Shown here in pieces: positions 1 to 8,317 of a stretch of 64,000 nt of DNA. The position numbers and the translations under genes were made by a program. The stretch is taken from contig NZ_CP045298.1 of assembly GCF_009363115.1 (NCBI RefSeq), forward strand, positions 496,001 through 560,000, written 5' to 3'. The stretch is from Paenibacillus brasilensis (GTDB taxonomy: Bacteria > Bacillota > Bacilli > Paenibacillales > Paenibacillaceae). The notes below the pieces were generated by a model. The model saw only the letters and a list, made by a program, of their open reading frames with translations. It searched no databases and had not been told where the DNA came from. Within the stretch, counting starts at the first letter, position 1; each line of letters opens with the position of its first letter.

Positions 1-367
1 CCCAAGCCCAATGTATATGATGTAACCGCTGCCATGAGTGAATTAAATAATTATCTCAATTCGATGCCGTATATTGAATCCATCTATGTGTATAATCCCA
101 AAAGCGGAACCTTTTACATTGTATCCACACGAGGCCAAAATGGGTTATTCAGCAAAAATGAACTGGCAGACACAGATATCATTCGCGTACTGGATCATTA
201 CCAGGACTATAAACCATTCACACCTATCCCGCGCACGTATCCGCTGCTATCTTCCTCGGACTCCATAGCTGGAGCAGAGCAAGCAAGCATAGATATCGCA
301 GCTTATACGTAACGCAATCAGCTCCAATGAAGCCATGAATTCGGCCGTGATTGTGAACGTGTCTGCG
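1..367 (+). pseudogene. Fragment of membrane sensor / AraC-type regulator (5' end off the window)
   Basis: Reading frame 1 is open from the first base. It reads as the extracellular sensing region of the large AraC-family regulators that Paenibacillus places beside sugar ABC transporters, with stretches such as YLNSMPYIESIYVYNP and KPFTPIPRTYP. The frame ends at a TAA at 310-312, but the following bases continue the family pattern in frame 2 (from about 302: AISSNEAMNSAVIVNVSA), so there is a frameshift near 300. Similarity stops near 367, where the sequence becomes the 3' part of a permease on the opposite strand. No second membrane segment and no DNA-binding domain remain, so the piece cannot act as a regulator. 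The family assignment rests on recognisable sequence pattern only. Confidence 0.6.
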
Positions 368-1269
368 GCCGAAGCCATCCCCACATTAAAGGTTACTTTC
401 AACGAACGGTACACATAAGTGTCCAGAATATCCGTCGTATTGTACAGCACCCCATTGTTGCCGATTAATTGATAAAATAGATCGAATTGTCCTTTCATAA
501 TACTGCCGAGCGCAAACAGCAGCAGCACGACAAACGTCGATTTGAGCATAGGGACGGTGATGTACCAGATTCGCTGAAAAATGTTGGCTCCATCCATTTT
601 CGCCGCCTCATAATATTCGTCACTGATCCCCGTAATCGCTGCCAGGTAGATTACCATGCTGTAACCGAGATTTTTCCACAGATAGAACAGGATAATCAGA
701 AAAATCCATACCCACGGTTTGTTGTATACATCCACGCGTTCACCACCGAATTGCAGCAGCAGCGTATTCAGAAAACCGTTATCATAATTAAATATGTTAT
801 ACACGATCACGCTCAGAATAACGAAAGAAACAAAGTAAGGCAGGAACATCACGGATTGAGCGATTTTTTTAAAGTAACGCCCTCGCAGCTCATTTAGCAA
901 AATAGCGAGAACAATCGCTAACACATTGCCAAATAAAATAAATGCTGCGTTGTATCCAACCGTATTCAATGTCAACTTCGTCAGCGTGCCGGATTGCCAT
1001 AGAAATTGAAAATTCTGAAGTCCGACGAACTTGGCATCGAACAAGCTGGTATTGAAGTCAAACTGGGTAAATGCATAATAGATGCCCACCATTGGAATGT
1101 AAGAGTTAATGAAGAAAAACACCAAGGTCGGCAGCAGCATCAGAAATAATATCCGATTACGAATCAATTCATGGAAAAATCCTTTTTTCTTACCGCTTGC
1201 CAGCCTCCTCTCGTTCAGACGGGAATCTGTGGTAAGCATAGCGGAACTCTTAGGTAAAGGTTGATTCAA
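247..1269 (-). pseudogene. Sugar ABC transporter permease, LplB type, with C-terminus replaced
   Basis: This is a binding-protein-dependent transport permease of the LplB/YtcP group, which carries oligosaccharides across the membrane. Translation starts at a TTG (1267-1269) preceded by GAGGGGGAG. Hydrophobic segments, and the EAA-type cytoplasmic loop around EYYEAAKMDGANIFQRIWYI, are intact. Normal sequence runs to about residue 300 (LKVTFNVGMASAA). The last 40 or so residues then read antisense through the neighbouring sensor fragment and do not resemble the end of the family (last membrane helix and tail). The usual partner permease, lipoprotein and regulator are absent. I infer a deletion or rearrangement joined two genes tail to tail; the product is probably non-functional. 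Confidence 0.7.
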
Positions 1270-1343
1270 TGTGAGTCACTCCCCCTCTGTATACGTTACC
1301 GACAACATAGCTTGCAGCATCGCCGCCGTATGACCTTATTTTA

Positions 1344-1357
1344 TGTAAGCGCATTCA
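1344..1357 (+). promoter_or_regulatory. Candidate CcpA cre site upstream of the permease
   Basis: TGTAAGCGCATTCA fits the catabolite-responsive element pattern TGWAANCGNTNWCA at nearly every position. It lies about 75 bases upstream of the permease start, a usual place for carbon catabolite repression of sugar uptake genes. Binding is inferred from the motif alone. Confidence 0.45.
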
Positions 1358-1383
1358 AATCGAAAAGTGAAGCCTTGCATGCT

Positions 1384-1767
1384 TCATGAACAAAAGAGTG
1401 TCCCAAGGAGTGAACAATTCAGATATTTGTGAAGTATTGTGTAATATAAGGCGCCAGTTAGACGCCTCACCCCATTCTGTACCGCCGCTTCATACAGCTT
1501 ATAGGCTCCGCTTACATTGCCAGACAGCACTTTCCCGAGAAAATCCCCTTCATCCTTGATCCATGCAAAATGCAGTACCGTATCCACTCCACGTGTCAGC
1601 TCATCCAGTCGTGCTGCATCATGTATGTCCATTTTGACAATTCCTGCCTCATCATCCCTTTTCAAGTCAGCGGCGGTGATTACATATTTCCCTCCGCGTT
1701 TCAGCCCTTCATATGTTACCTTCCCAATTGTACCCGCCGCCCCCGTTATCAACAATTTGCGTTTCAT
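1384..1767 (-). pseudogene. Truncated NAD-dependent epimerase/dehydratase (extended SDR)
   Basis: The N-terminus MKRKLLITGAAGTIGK holds the TGxxGxxG dinucleotide-binding motif. It is followed by an acidic residue after strand 2 (TAADLKRDDE) and the DTVLHFAW strand, as in extended short-chain dehydrogenases. Family similarity ends at about residue 103 (AVQNGVRRL), after which about 25 unrelated residues lead to the stop. Such enzymes are normally about 260-330 residues and need a YxxxK catalytic motif, which is missing. The gene is therefore a 5' remnant. The RBS GGGAG lies 11 bases before the ATG. A second deletion junction, near 1455, is implied. Confidence 0.7.
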
Positions 1768-1842
1768 GGTCTGCTGCTCCCTTCCTTGATTGGCTGTATG
1801 CTGTCATCCATATCTTAATCTTAACCAACTCCTTAGGTAGGA

Positions 1843-1884
1843 AACCACTTTAACAAGGCAACTGGCTGTCTTGTTAAAGTGGTT
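1843..1884 (-). terminator. Inverted repeat 3' of the ECF sigma operon
   Basis: A perfect 15-base inverted repeat (AACCACTTTAACAAG at 1843-1857, its complement at 1870-1884) with a 12-base loop sits just after the stop of the DUF4179-like gene. The T tract on the minus strand is short, so it is a weak or non-classical terminator. Confidence 0.5.
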
Positions 1885-1898
1885 AACGGTCCGGCTGG

Positions 1899-3464
1899 TT
1901 ACTCAACCGGAGCTATGAGTTCCTGCGGATCAGAAATTTTACGATCATAATCACGGATGCGGAAGGTAAGCGGCTGTGGATAATGCTTATCCACAGTGTA
2001 GTAGAAGAAGCTGGTATCGTATTTTTCCTGTGATTTATATACATAGACTTCGTTTGACCAGTCATATCCTTCAGTAAGCTTGTGTTCGGCATGATTGCCA
2101 TCCGTAAAAATGGGATCGAGAGAAAACGTACGGTGTTTTTGTCCGTTATGGGTAAGCTTCAGTGCAAGTACCTGAGCTCGAGCTCCCGCAGCAAGCCCTG
2201 ATTTTTTTTCTGCCGGGAGTGTCACTAACGAGACGGAATCATCCGGACCGGCAAGAATTTGGTTTTTATTCATGTCGACAACTAATGTTGACTTCGCTTT
2301 TTCAATCCCGCGGATTCCTGAGGTTTTGAAGCGGATCGATTGTATATGCAGATCTTCCGCACCATCATAATCTTTGAACAGTGTCGTAATCCGACCATCG
2401 GAACCGCTAAACGTCGGCATCAGAGTCGAGGAAAATAGGTATTCTCCCCCTGACTTGGATGTTAACACCAGGTTTGGATTCAGCAGCTCATGAATATCAA
2501 ACGTATTCCTTTCATCATAACGATAAACGAGGCTTATCCCGGCCGGGGACACAACTGCCTTTTCCACGTCAACCTTTTGACCGGCAATTTCCATTGTATT
2601 ATTGATGCTGAATACGCGATCGTTAGACACCAGCGATTGAGGTGCAAGCTCAAAATTGAGGCTAAAACGGCTTTTATTTTGGGTTTTACCATCAAGAAGG
2701 GCTGGGTCCTTAAACGCAAAATGAACCGGATTTTTAGGGAAATTGATATTTGTCGGTAAATCCTTGCTCGTCCGTGTAGGGGTCGACGTTGCGTTCAACT
2801 GCAATTTCAGCGTATCCGCTTTCTTTGCTACATAAAATTCCATGATCCCATAGCTGATGCCGGGCCCAAACTGATGGAGTGATCCTTTCGTCATTGCCGA
2901 GCGTGTTCCATTGATGGATGACACGTCGATTTTAGTAAAACGGGCTAAGGCTGGCTTTGAACGATCCACCAAGGAAAAATGATCCAAATCGACGGGCGTT
3001 GTGCCTTTATTTTCAAAGCTGAAAAGCACGGTAATCCGATCACTTCCGGCATAAAAACCGTTTATCGTGAGTTTACAGCTTCCTTGTACTTGAGCGATCT
3101 CCAGCGATTGTACCGCATTGAGTTCGAAAGCGCTACGAATGGCTGGCTCCCGCTCGGCCAGTAATTGAAAGCCGCTGAATTCCTTTGAATCCAGTTGAAT
3201 GGTGTGATTGCCCGAATGAGCTGCCGACTGTCCTGCGAGGGGTACCATACCATGATGAACGGCAAAAATGGAGCCTAACACGGCTGCCGCTCCCAGTATG
3301 GCTGTTCCCAGCAATCCTCCTTTTTTTCTTAATCCCTTCTTTTTTCGTTGTCCCTCCGCAATCCCCCGCGAAATCGCAAAGTCCAGTACACTATCATCTA
3401 TTCTTTTTTCCGCAATCTTCATTTCATGACTGGCCGTCATTAATAAACTTTCTTCCTCACGCAT
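1899..3464 (-). CDS. DUF4179/DUF5643-like membrane protein, likely anti-sigma partner of the ECF factor
   Basis: About 521 residues. A charged N-terminal cytoplasmic part of about 50 residues is followed by one membrane helix (GLLGTAILGAAAVLGSIFAV) and a long extracytoplasmic part made of beta-rich segments. This is the layout of DUF4179-containing proteins that accompany ECF sigma factors in Bacillales. I chose the ATG at 3464 because GGAGGG lies 8 bases upstream; the ATG 21 bases further up has no clear RBS. The start overlaps the end of the sigma gene by 8 bases, so the two are translationally coupled. The cytoplasmic part is expected to hold the sigma factor at the membrane until an envelope signal arrives (known for the class, inferred here). 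No zinc-binding HxxxCxxC anti-sigma motif is visible. Confidence 0.7.
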   Translation of the reverse strand: MREEESLLMTASHEMKIAEKRIDDSVLDFAISRGIAEGQRKKKGLRKKGGLLGTAILGAAAVLGSIFAVHHGMVPLAGQSAAHSGNHTIQLDSKEFSGFQLLAEREPAIRSAFELNAVQSLEIAQVQGSCKLTINGFYAGSDRITVLFSFENKGTTPVDLDHFSLVDRSKPALARFTKIDVSSINGTRSAMTKGSLHQFGPGISYGIMEFYVAKKADTLKLQLNATSTPTRTSKDLPTNINFPKNPVHFAFKDPALLDGKTQNKSRFSLNFELAPQSLVSNDRVFSINNTMEIAGQKVDVEKAVVSPAGISLVYRYDERNTFDIHELLNPNLVLTSKSGGEYLFSSTLMPTFSGSDGRITTLFKDYDGAEDLHIQSIRFKTSGIRGIEKAKSTLVVDMNKNQILAGPDDSVSLVTLPAEKKSGLAAGARAQVLALKLTHNGQKHRTFSLDPIFTDGNHAEHKLTEGYDWSNEVYVYKSQEKYDTSFFYYTVDKHYPQPLTFRIRDYDRKISDPQELIAPVE

Positions 3465-3948
3465 GGTTAAGCCCTCCTTCTGCAATTCCCATTTTGCGTC
3501 TCAATTGCTTTAATCCCTGATACACCCAACTTTTTATCGTTCCCTCCGGCTTTCCGAGAACAAGTGCAATGTCCGGTATCGTCATATCGTGCATATACTT
3601 CAGAATCAGAACATGCCTGTGTTTGGGCTTCAGTTTGGCGAGCGCATTTTGCACATCAAGCATGCTGTCACTAACCATCTCATTCGTATGGATATCAATG
3701 TGACCTTCCGTCAAAACAAGCCTTTTACGGCGCCTCTGTTCATCAATACAGACATTGATGAGAATACGGGTCACCCAGAAATCGAAACTGTTCGCATCTT
3801 TTACATGCTTGCGCTTCATCCATGCTCTGCAGGTGGTCTCCTGTACCGCTTCGACCGCGTCCGCTTGATTCCGCAAGTAGCTAAATGCGATACCGAACAA
3901 TCTTCTTTTTTGCGCTGATATTTTCTGAAAAAATAGATTTTCCTCCAC
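3457..3948 (-). CDS. ECF-type RNA polymerase sigma factor
   Basis: 163 residues, the normal size for a sigma-70 ECF factor. Region 2 is at residues 10-75 (FGIAFSYLRNQADAVEAVQE, then ARNxx-like WVTRILINVCIDEQRRRKR). Region 4 is at about 110-158, with the helix-turn-helix TIPDIALVLGKPEGTIKSWV followed by GLKQLRRK. It directs RNA polymerase to a small regulon, usually including its own operon. It is the first gene of a two-gene operon with the membrane partner downstream (8-base overlap), which supports control by an anti-sigma factor. The signal cannot be read from the sequence. Confidence 0.9.
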   Translation of the reverse strand: MEENLFFQKISAQKRRLFGIAFSYLRNQADAVEAVQETTCRAWMKRKHVKDANSFDFWVTRILINVCIDEQRRRKRLVLTEGHIDIHTNEMVSDSMLDVQNALAKLKPKHRHVLILKYMHDMTIPDIALVLGKPEGTIKSWVYQGLKQLRRKMGIAEGGLNHA

Positions 3949-4195
3949 TCCTGTACTGCCTCCATTTCCAATGTGCTACATGTTTTCTCCCTTGAATCCA
4001 TCCGGTTACACCAGATTGATCTTTAGCTACAGGAAAGACGGTACTCCTGGGCAAATCGTTTTATGGAGCTCTATCTTTTTGGATTGTCCTTCCTATACTA
4101 TAAAAAATGCACCCCCTAAAATGCATCGCTTAGGCCCCATAGGAGTCAGCAAGTCAAACGTTCACTTTACTGTGCTTCCTGCTGCATATAAAAAA
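3949..4195. other. Intergenic region upstream of the ECF sigma operon
   Basis: About 250 bases between the sigma gene start and the terminator of the EamA gene. It must hold the promoter of the sigma operon, but I could not pick a convincing -35/-10 pair. No convincing small ORF was found; open frames here lack an RBS. Confidence 0.5.
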
Positions 4196-4220
4196 GGACC
4201 CTGCCACCTTTGCAGAGTCC
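4196..4220 (-). terminator. Rho-independent terminator of the EamA gene
   Basis: The arms GGACCCTGC and GCAGAGTCC form a 9-base stem with one mismatch. On the minus strand it is followed by a run of T (the A run just before 4196). It lies 30 bases after the transporter stop codon. Confidence 0.75.
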
Positions 4221-4250
4221 TCACTTGTTACTTCTCTATCGTAATTATAT

Positions 4251-5138
4251 TCAAGCCTGTCGCACTACTTTCGCTCTACGATTAACCAAATAAATGCTAA
4301 GCCCGATTAAGACCAGACCGATGAGCAGGAAAGCCGTAATCGCTTCCCCCAGCACCAACGAGCTGACGAATACCGAGATCACAGGCACCAAGAACGTATA
4401 AGACGCCACCTTACTCGCATCTCCCGAATTAACAAGTGCGAAATACAGCAGCCAGGAAAGCGAAATTCCCAGCACCGTACCGAATATTAGCCCTGACAAA
4501 TACGGTACATTCCATACAATATCTGACCAGCTTTCCGTCACCGTTCCGACTCCCGTCAACACGATGCCTCCCAGTGTACATTGAAAGGCAACCAGCCACA
4601 GCGAATCCACACGCTGGTTTACTTTTTTCACATATATCGTTCCCAAAGCCCAGCTGACGGCTGTAATAATCGCGATGATCACGCCCGCCACAGCCACATG
4701 TCCTGAAAAGCCTCCTACACTGACTGCTGCAACGCCCAAAAATCCGATAACCAATCCAGTTACCTTGAGTCCAGACATCGCTTCACCCAGCCACATCCAG
4801 GCAAAAATGCCGACCAGTACGGGCTGGAGGTATACCAGCACAGAAAACAGCCCGGATGGTACGTACATCAGCCCCACCGTTTGCAGACCATAGAAAAGTA
4901 CCACATTAAAAATACCGGAAATGGCATACACCCGCCAATTTTCTTTCCAACGGATGCGATTCCAGCGAGGCGCTAAAATCGCCCCCAGCAGCAAACCTCC
5001 CAGCAGTGTACGTAGTCCTGCAAACAGAAGTGGAGGCGTGAATTGCAGTGCCACTTTATAGATGGGCCAGGAAATGCCCCATAATACAACCAGCAGCGCG
5101 ATCATCATCATTCGCTTGGCTGTCGTCAACTCTCCCAT
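4251..5138 (-). CDS. EamA-family (DMT superfamily) transporter
   Basis: 295 residues with about ten hydrophobic helices in two repeated halves (GISWPIYKVALQFTPPLLFAGLRTLLGG in the first, SWALGTIYVKKVN in the second), the layout of drug/metabolite exporters of the EamA/YdcZ group. The tail is basic (VNRRAKVVRQA). The ATG at 5138 has GGAGCGAGAGC upstream. It is a single-gene unit with its own terminator. The substrate cannot be told from sequence; relatives export amino acids, nucleobases or metabolites. A second member lies at 61.6 kb. Confidence 0.85.
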   Translation of the reverse strand: MGELTTAKRMMMIALLVVLWGISWPIYKVALQFTPPLLFAGLRTLLGGLLLGAILAPRWNRIRWKENWRVYAISGIFNVVLFYGLQTVGLMYVPSGLFSVLVYLQPVLVGIFAWMWLGEAMSGLKVTGLVIGFLGVAAVSVGGFSGHVAVAGVIIAIITAVSWALGTIYVKKVNQRVDSLWLVAFQCTLGGIVLTGVGTVTESWSDIVWNVPYLSGLIFGTVLGISLSWLLYFALVNSGDASKVASYTFLVPVISVFVSSLVLGEAITAFLLIGLVLIGLSIYLVNRRAKVVRQA

Positions 5139-5311
5139 GATGCTCTCGCTCCTCTATGAAAAAATCATTAGATTTTATATTTTACCCCTATAAAACAACT
5201 TTATCAAACAAAATATGTGCGTTTTTCGGGTTGAGGAATCCATGCAGTTGTCTATGTTACAATATACCAAAAAGAAAGATAGAGCTTATAAGGATAGGAG
5301 GTTGTCTGCAC

Positions 5312-6061
5312 TTGATTTATATCATCAAATTTTTGTACAGCTTCGTGCTCCCTCCCGGTTTGTTTATTCTCGCTATGGCTGGACTTGTAGTCTGGTTATG
5401 GAAACGTACACGTAAACCTGCTATCGTGCTGCTTGTGGTCACATTGCTGCTATATGCTTCCTCCACCAATTGGGTTGGAGATTCGCTAATCAGCAGTCTG
5501 GAAAAGCAGTATCCACAGCCTCGCACCATTCAAGGCGATGTCATTGTCGTGCTGGGAGGCGGAGCCACAGCGGGGACCCCGGACATCAATGGACAAGGCA
5601 ATCTGCTAGGCTCTGCAGCCAACCGACTACTCACTGCAGCCCGATTGCACGAGACAACAGGCTTGCCGATTCTTTTTTCGGGTGGACAAGTGTTTGGTGA
5701 CAGTGGTAATGAAGCGGATATTGCCCAAAGGCAGCTTCTCGGACTTGGTATTCCGGCAAAGGATATCCTGATCGAAAACCGTTCCCTGAACACACAGCAA
5801 AATGCCGTATTTACAGCTCAAATTTTGAAACAGCATCAGCTCACAAAACCCATTCTGGTGACCTCTGCTTTCCACATGCCACGTGCTGCGCTGGAATTTC
5901 AGCGTGCAGGCATGCTGGTCACACCTTATCCGACCGACTATCTGGCAAGTGAAAATTTATCACTGTATGCCGCCAAGCTCTCGCCGTCTGCCGGAGCCAT
6001 GTCTACAACCGCAACAGCCCTCAAGGAATATCTAGGAATTTTGGCATTAAAGCTTAAATAA
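5312..6061 (+). CDS. YdcF-like (DUF218/SanA) membrane-anchored protein
   Basis: I place the start at TTG 5312: AGGAGG lies at 5296-5301 and the product then begins directly with two membrane helices (IIKFLYSFVLPPGLFILAM and AIVLLVVTLLLYASS). The longer ATG-started frame has no RBS and an odd, cysteine-rich extension. The soluble part is DUF218, with VIVVLGGG, then ANRLLTAARL, LILFSGGQ-type strands, ENRSLNTQQNA and TSAFHMPRA, all typical family motifs. The resulting length of 249 residues is usual. Members are linked with envelope integrity, but no reaction is established. Confidence 0.85.
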   Translation: MIYIIKFLYSFVLPPGLFILAMAGLVVWLWKRTRKPAIVLLVVTLLLYASSTNWVGDSLISSLEKQYPQPRTIQGDVIVVLGGGATAGTPDINGQGNLLGSAANRLLTAARLHETTGLPILFSGGQVFGDSGNEADIAQRQLLGLGIPAKDILIENRSLNTQQNAVFTAQILKQHQLTKPILVTSAFHMPRAALEFQRAGMLVTPYPTDYLASENLSLYAAKLSPSAGAMSTTATALKEYLGILALKLK

Positions 6062-6093
6062 TGGGGTGCCTATGGTGTAACAGCACACACGAA

Positions 6094-6145
6094 CAAGCGT
6101 CTTGGCCCGCAGGGTGTATAATCCTGCAAGCTGTCAAGACGCTTG
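6094..6145. terminator. Bidirectional terminator between ydcF-like and DUF523 genes
   Basis: A perfect 11-base inverted repeat CAAGCGTCTTG / CAAGACGCTTG (6094-6104 and 6135-6145) with an inner GCAGG/CCTGC pairing. It sits between two convergent genes and is followed by GATTTT on the plus strand. Confidence 0.6.
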
Positions 6146-6153
6146 ATTTTCCA

Positions 6154-6624
6154 TTACATTTCCTTAGGTAAGAAAATTTCCGATATTTGTTCTTCCGAGA
6201 TCACCTTAAAGCCTTCTTTTTTTAGCAAAGCCGAGGTTACTCCATTACCCGCAATTTTACGGTTTTCGAATGCCCCGTTATAGATGGCTACTGATCCGCA
6301 GGACGGACTGTTTTCTTTTAAAACGATAAGAGTTGCGTTAACCTCTCTAGCTATGCTTAAAGCCTCGTATGCACCTCTAATGTACATATCACTAACATCG
6401 TTACCCGAGAACTCGACCACCTTGGCTGTACCGTTCAGCACATCCTCTCCCGTCCCTCCAACAATTTCGGCAGGCTCTCTCGGAGTCATAAAGCCCCCCA
6501 ACAGCTCAGGGCAAATCGTCATAGCCTTCTGTTCATCTACCAGCTTCTGAATATGTATATCCAGGCTATCCGTACCGTTGTATCGTACCTTCATGCCTGC
6601 CAAACACGAGCTGACTAAAATCAT
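6154..6624 (-). CDS. DUF523 family protein
   Basis: 156 residues from the ATG at 6624, which has AAGGAGG 6 bases upstream; the 7-residue longer form lacks an RBS. Family hallmarks are the N-terminal SSCLAGMKVRYNG, the CPELLGG motif and the KENSPSCG motif, whose conserved cysteines suggest metal or substrate binding. The family is widespread and its biochemical role is unproven. It is transcribed alone and converges with the ydcF-like gene. Confidence 0.85.
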   Translation of the reverse strand: MILVSSCLAGMKVRYNGTDSLDIHIQKLVDEQKAMTICPELLGGFMTPREPAEIVGGTGEDVLNGTAKVVEFSGNDVSDMYIRGAYEALSIAREVNATLIVLKENSPSCGSVAIYNGAFENRKIAGNGVTSALLKKEGFKVISEEQISEIFLPKEM

Positions 6625-6782
6625 TGATTTCCTCCTTGAGCCCACTGCTCTGTTCGCAGCTTAAGTAGTTTAAGTATAAACAAATTTTCTCCTTGCGTCA
6701 TTGTACGAAAATTAAACTTCGGGAATGTACTCAAATAGGATAAATCCGTAAATTGTTATGAAGCAGTTTTAAGAGTACAGGC

Positions 6783-6810
6783 ACAGTTGGGCACCTGCCC
6801 ACATACAATA
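6783..6810 (+). promoter_or_regulatory. sigK: Candidate sporulation promoter of sigK
   Basis: CATACAATA (6802-6810) matches the -10 pattern of both SigE (CATACANT) and SigK (CATANNNTA). AC at 6783-6784 lies 17 bases upstream, as in SigK promoters. In Bacillus, sigK is first read by SigE and then by SigK itself, so this fits autoregulation. Motif match only. Confidence 0.45.
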
Positions 6811-6877
6811 AACAGACCGCAAGCCCGGTAAGTAACAAAGGCTGGTAAGTTCGCAACTACCTCAGGAGGTGTCATCC

Positions 6878-7579
6878 GTGCCCGGACTATTTAGCGCTAT
6901 AGCTCTGTTCATCAAGGAATTGACGTTACTCGTCTCTTACGTGAAAAACAACGCCTTTCCGCAGCCATTGACCGAGAAAGAGGAAGCACGACACCTAAAG
7001 CTGTTTGCCGAAGGCAATGCACATTCCCGCAACACACTTATTGAGCATAACCTGCGGCTGGTGGCTCATATTGTGAAAAAATTTGATAATACAGGCGAAG
7101 ATCTGGAGGATCTCATATCCATCGGCACGATCGGACTGATTAAGGCTATCGAAAGCTTTCAGACCGGGAAAGGCACAAAGCTGGCAACGTTTGCAGCCCG
7201 TTGTATAGAAAATGAAATTCTAATGCATTTAAGATCTCTCAAAAAAACACGCAAAGACGTATCTCTGCATGATCCTATAGGAACGGACAAAGAAGGGAAT
7301 GAAATTACCTTAATTGATATCCTCGGTACCGATACAGACGATATTGTAGATAAGGTACAACTTAAAATCGAAAAGAGTAAAATCTATCGCAATCTGGATA
7401 TTTTAGATGAGCGTGAAAAAGAAGTGGTAATTGGTCGATTCGGACTGGAAGCCGGAGGAGATGAACGTACACAACGCGAAATTGCCCGAGAACTCGGGAT
7501 TTCTCGTTCGTATGTATCACGGATTGAGAAGCGTGCACTAATGAAATTGTATCATGAATTTTACAAGCAGAAGGGGTAA
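6878..7579 (+). CDS. sigK: Sporulation sigma factor SigK (pro-form)
   Basis: Controls late gene expression in the mother cell during sporulation. The protein is nearly collinear with Bacillus SigK: pro-sequence [20 protein letters not shown], then [11 protein letters not shown], core-binding region 2 with [14 protein letters not shown] and [16 protein letters not shown], and region 4 ending [20 protein letters not shown]. The hydrophobic first 20 or so residues form the membrane-bound pro-peptide removed by SpoIVFB. I prefer GTG 6878 (AGGAGG 8 bases upstream) over GTG 6869, which lies on the RBS itself. The gene is continuous (233 residues), unlike B. subtilis, where the skin element interrupts it. 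A monocistronic unit is likely. Confidence 0.95.
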   Translation: MPGLFSAIALFIKELTLLVSYVKNNAFPQPLTEKEEARHLKLFAEGNAHSRNTLIEHNLRLVAHIVKKFDNTGEDLEDLISIGTIGLIKAIESFQTGKGTKLATFAARCIENEILMHLRSLKKTRKDVSLHDPIGTDKEGNEITLIDILGTDTDDIVDKVQLKIEKSKIYRNLDILDEREKEVVIGRFGLEAGGDERTQREIARELGISRSYVSRIEKRALMKLYHEFYKQKG

Positions 7580-7583
7580 TAAA

Positions 7584-8300
7584 TCAGGAAGCTTTCATAC
7601 TGGGAAGGACACGATGCTGGTAGCGTTCCTGAAGAAAATGAAGTGAGCAACCATTCTCTTCTTTGAGAAACAGTAGATAATGAAATACAGGAGCCTGACC
7701 ATCAACGGTCAGATTCCTGTTTTTATCATGCAGTTCTAAATGAAGATATCCCATTTCTGAAACGAGGCAATCGTACACTTTCCACTCGCAAACGCACGAA
7801 TACCCGTTGATTCCAGTCCAGGATACAGATTGCGGTAAGCTTCCCCTTGCGCAGCCATCCGCTGCGGGGACAGCATAAATACGTGCCGGTTGCCAAGCGG
7901 AAACAAATCTGGACACTCCCAATTGTCGCCGAAGCGTCCGTCACTCATAGCCAGTACATTGACATACGTCCAGCTTCTCAGATCTTCAGAACGGTAAAGC
8001 AGTACAAGCCCGTTCCCATTGGCATCATTAGAACCAATAACGGCGTAATATTGGTCTTTCGTGCCTGATCACCTTAGGGTCACGAAAGTCCTTGCGGCTG
8101 GCCGTGTCCGGTATAGCGTCATAACCGATGACCGGGTTGCCCTCCCACTTTCCGAACGTTACGCCGTCTTCCGATACTGCGATTCCTTGTGACTGCTTGT
8201 AATCCTGATCTTTGACGGGCCCGGTTACAACATGCCCAGTATACATCAGGACAAGCTTCCCGCCTCGCTCACAGGAGCCAATTCTAGTTTGTTTGATAAG
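7584..8300 (-). pseudogene. Decayed GH32 glycoside hydrolase (levanase/sucrase type) fused to an unrelated tail
   Basis: From about 8290 the minus strand reads GSCERGGKLVLMYTGH and then GIAVSEDGVTFGKWEG, DFRDPKVIR, and, in another frame, DNWECPDLFPL; FRDPKV and WECPDLF are signature motifs of GH32 enzymes. An extra C near 8053 shifts the frame after KVIRHER (normal continuation QYYAVIGSNDANG in frame +1). The N-terminal third with the WMNDPNG nucleophile motif is missing. After about 7830 the sequence no longer looks like GH32; another frame runs to a TGA at 7584 with HLELHDKNRNLTVDG, whose origin I do not recognise. It sits just downstream of a sugar ABC operon, whose hydrolase it probably was. 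Confidence 0.75.
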
Positions 8301-8317
8301 ACCTCCTCCCCCTACAA

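Noticed and set aside
5156..5311. ATG at 5156 as the start of the YdcF-like gene
   Set aside because: No RBS, and the extra 52 residues are unlike the family; TTG 5312 has AGGAGG and gives the usual length.
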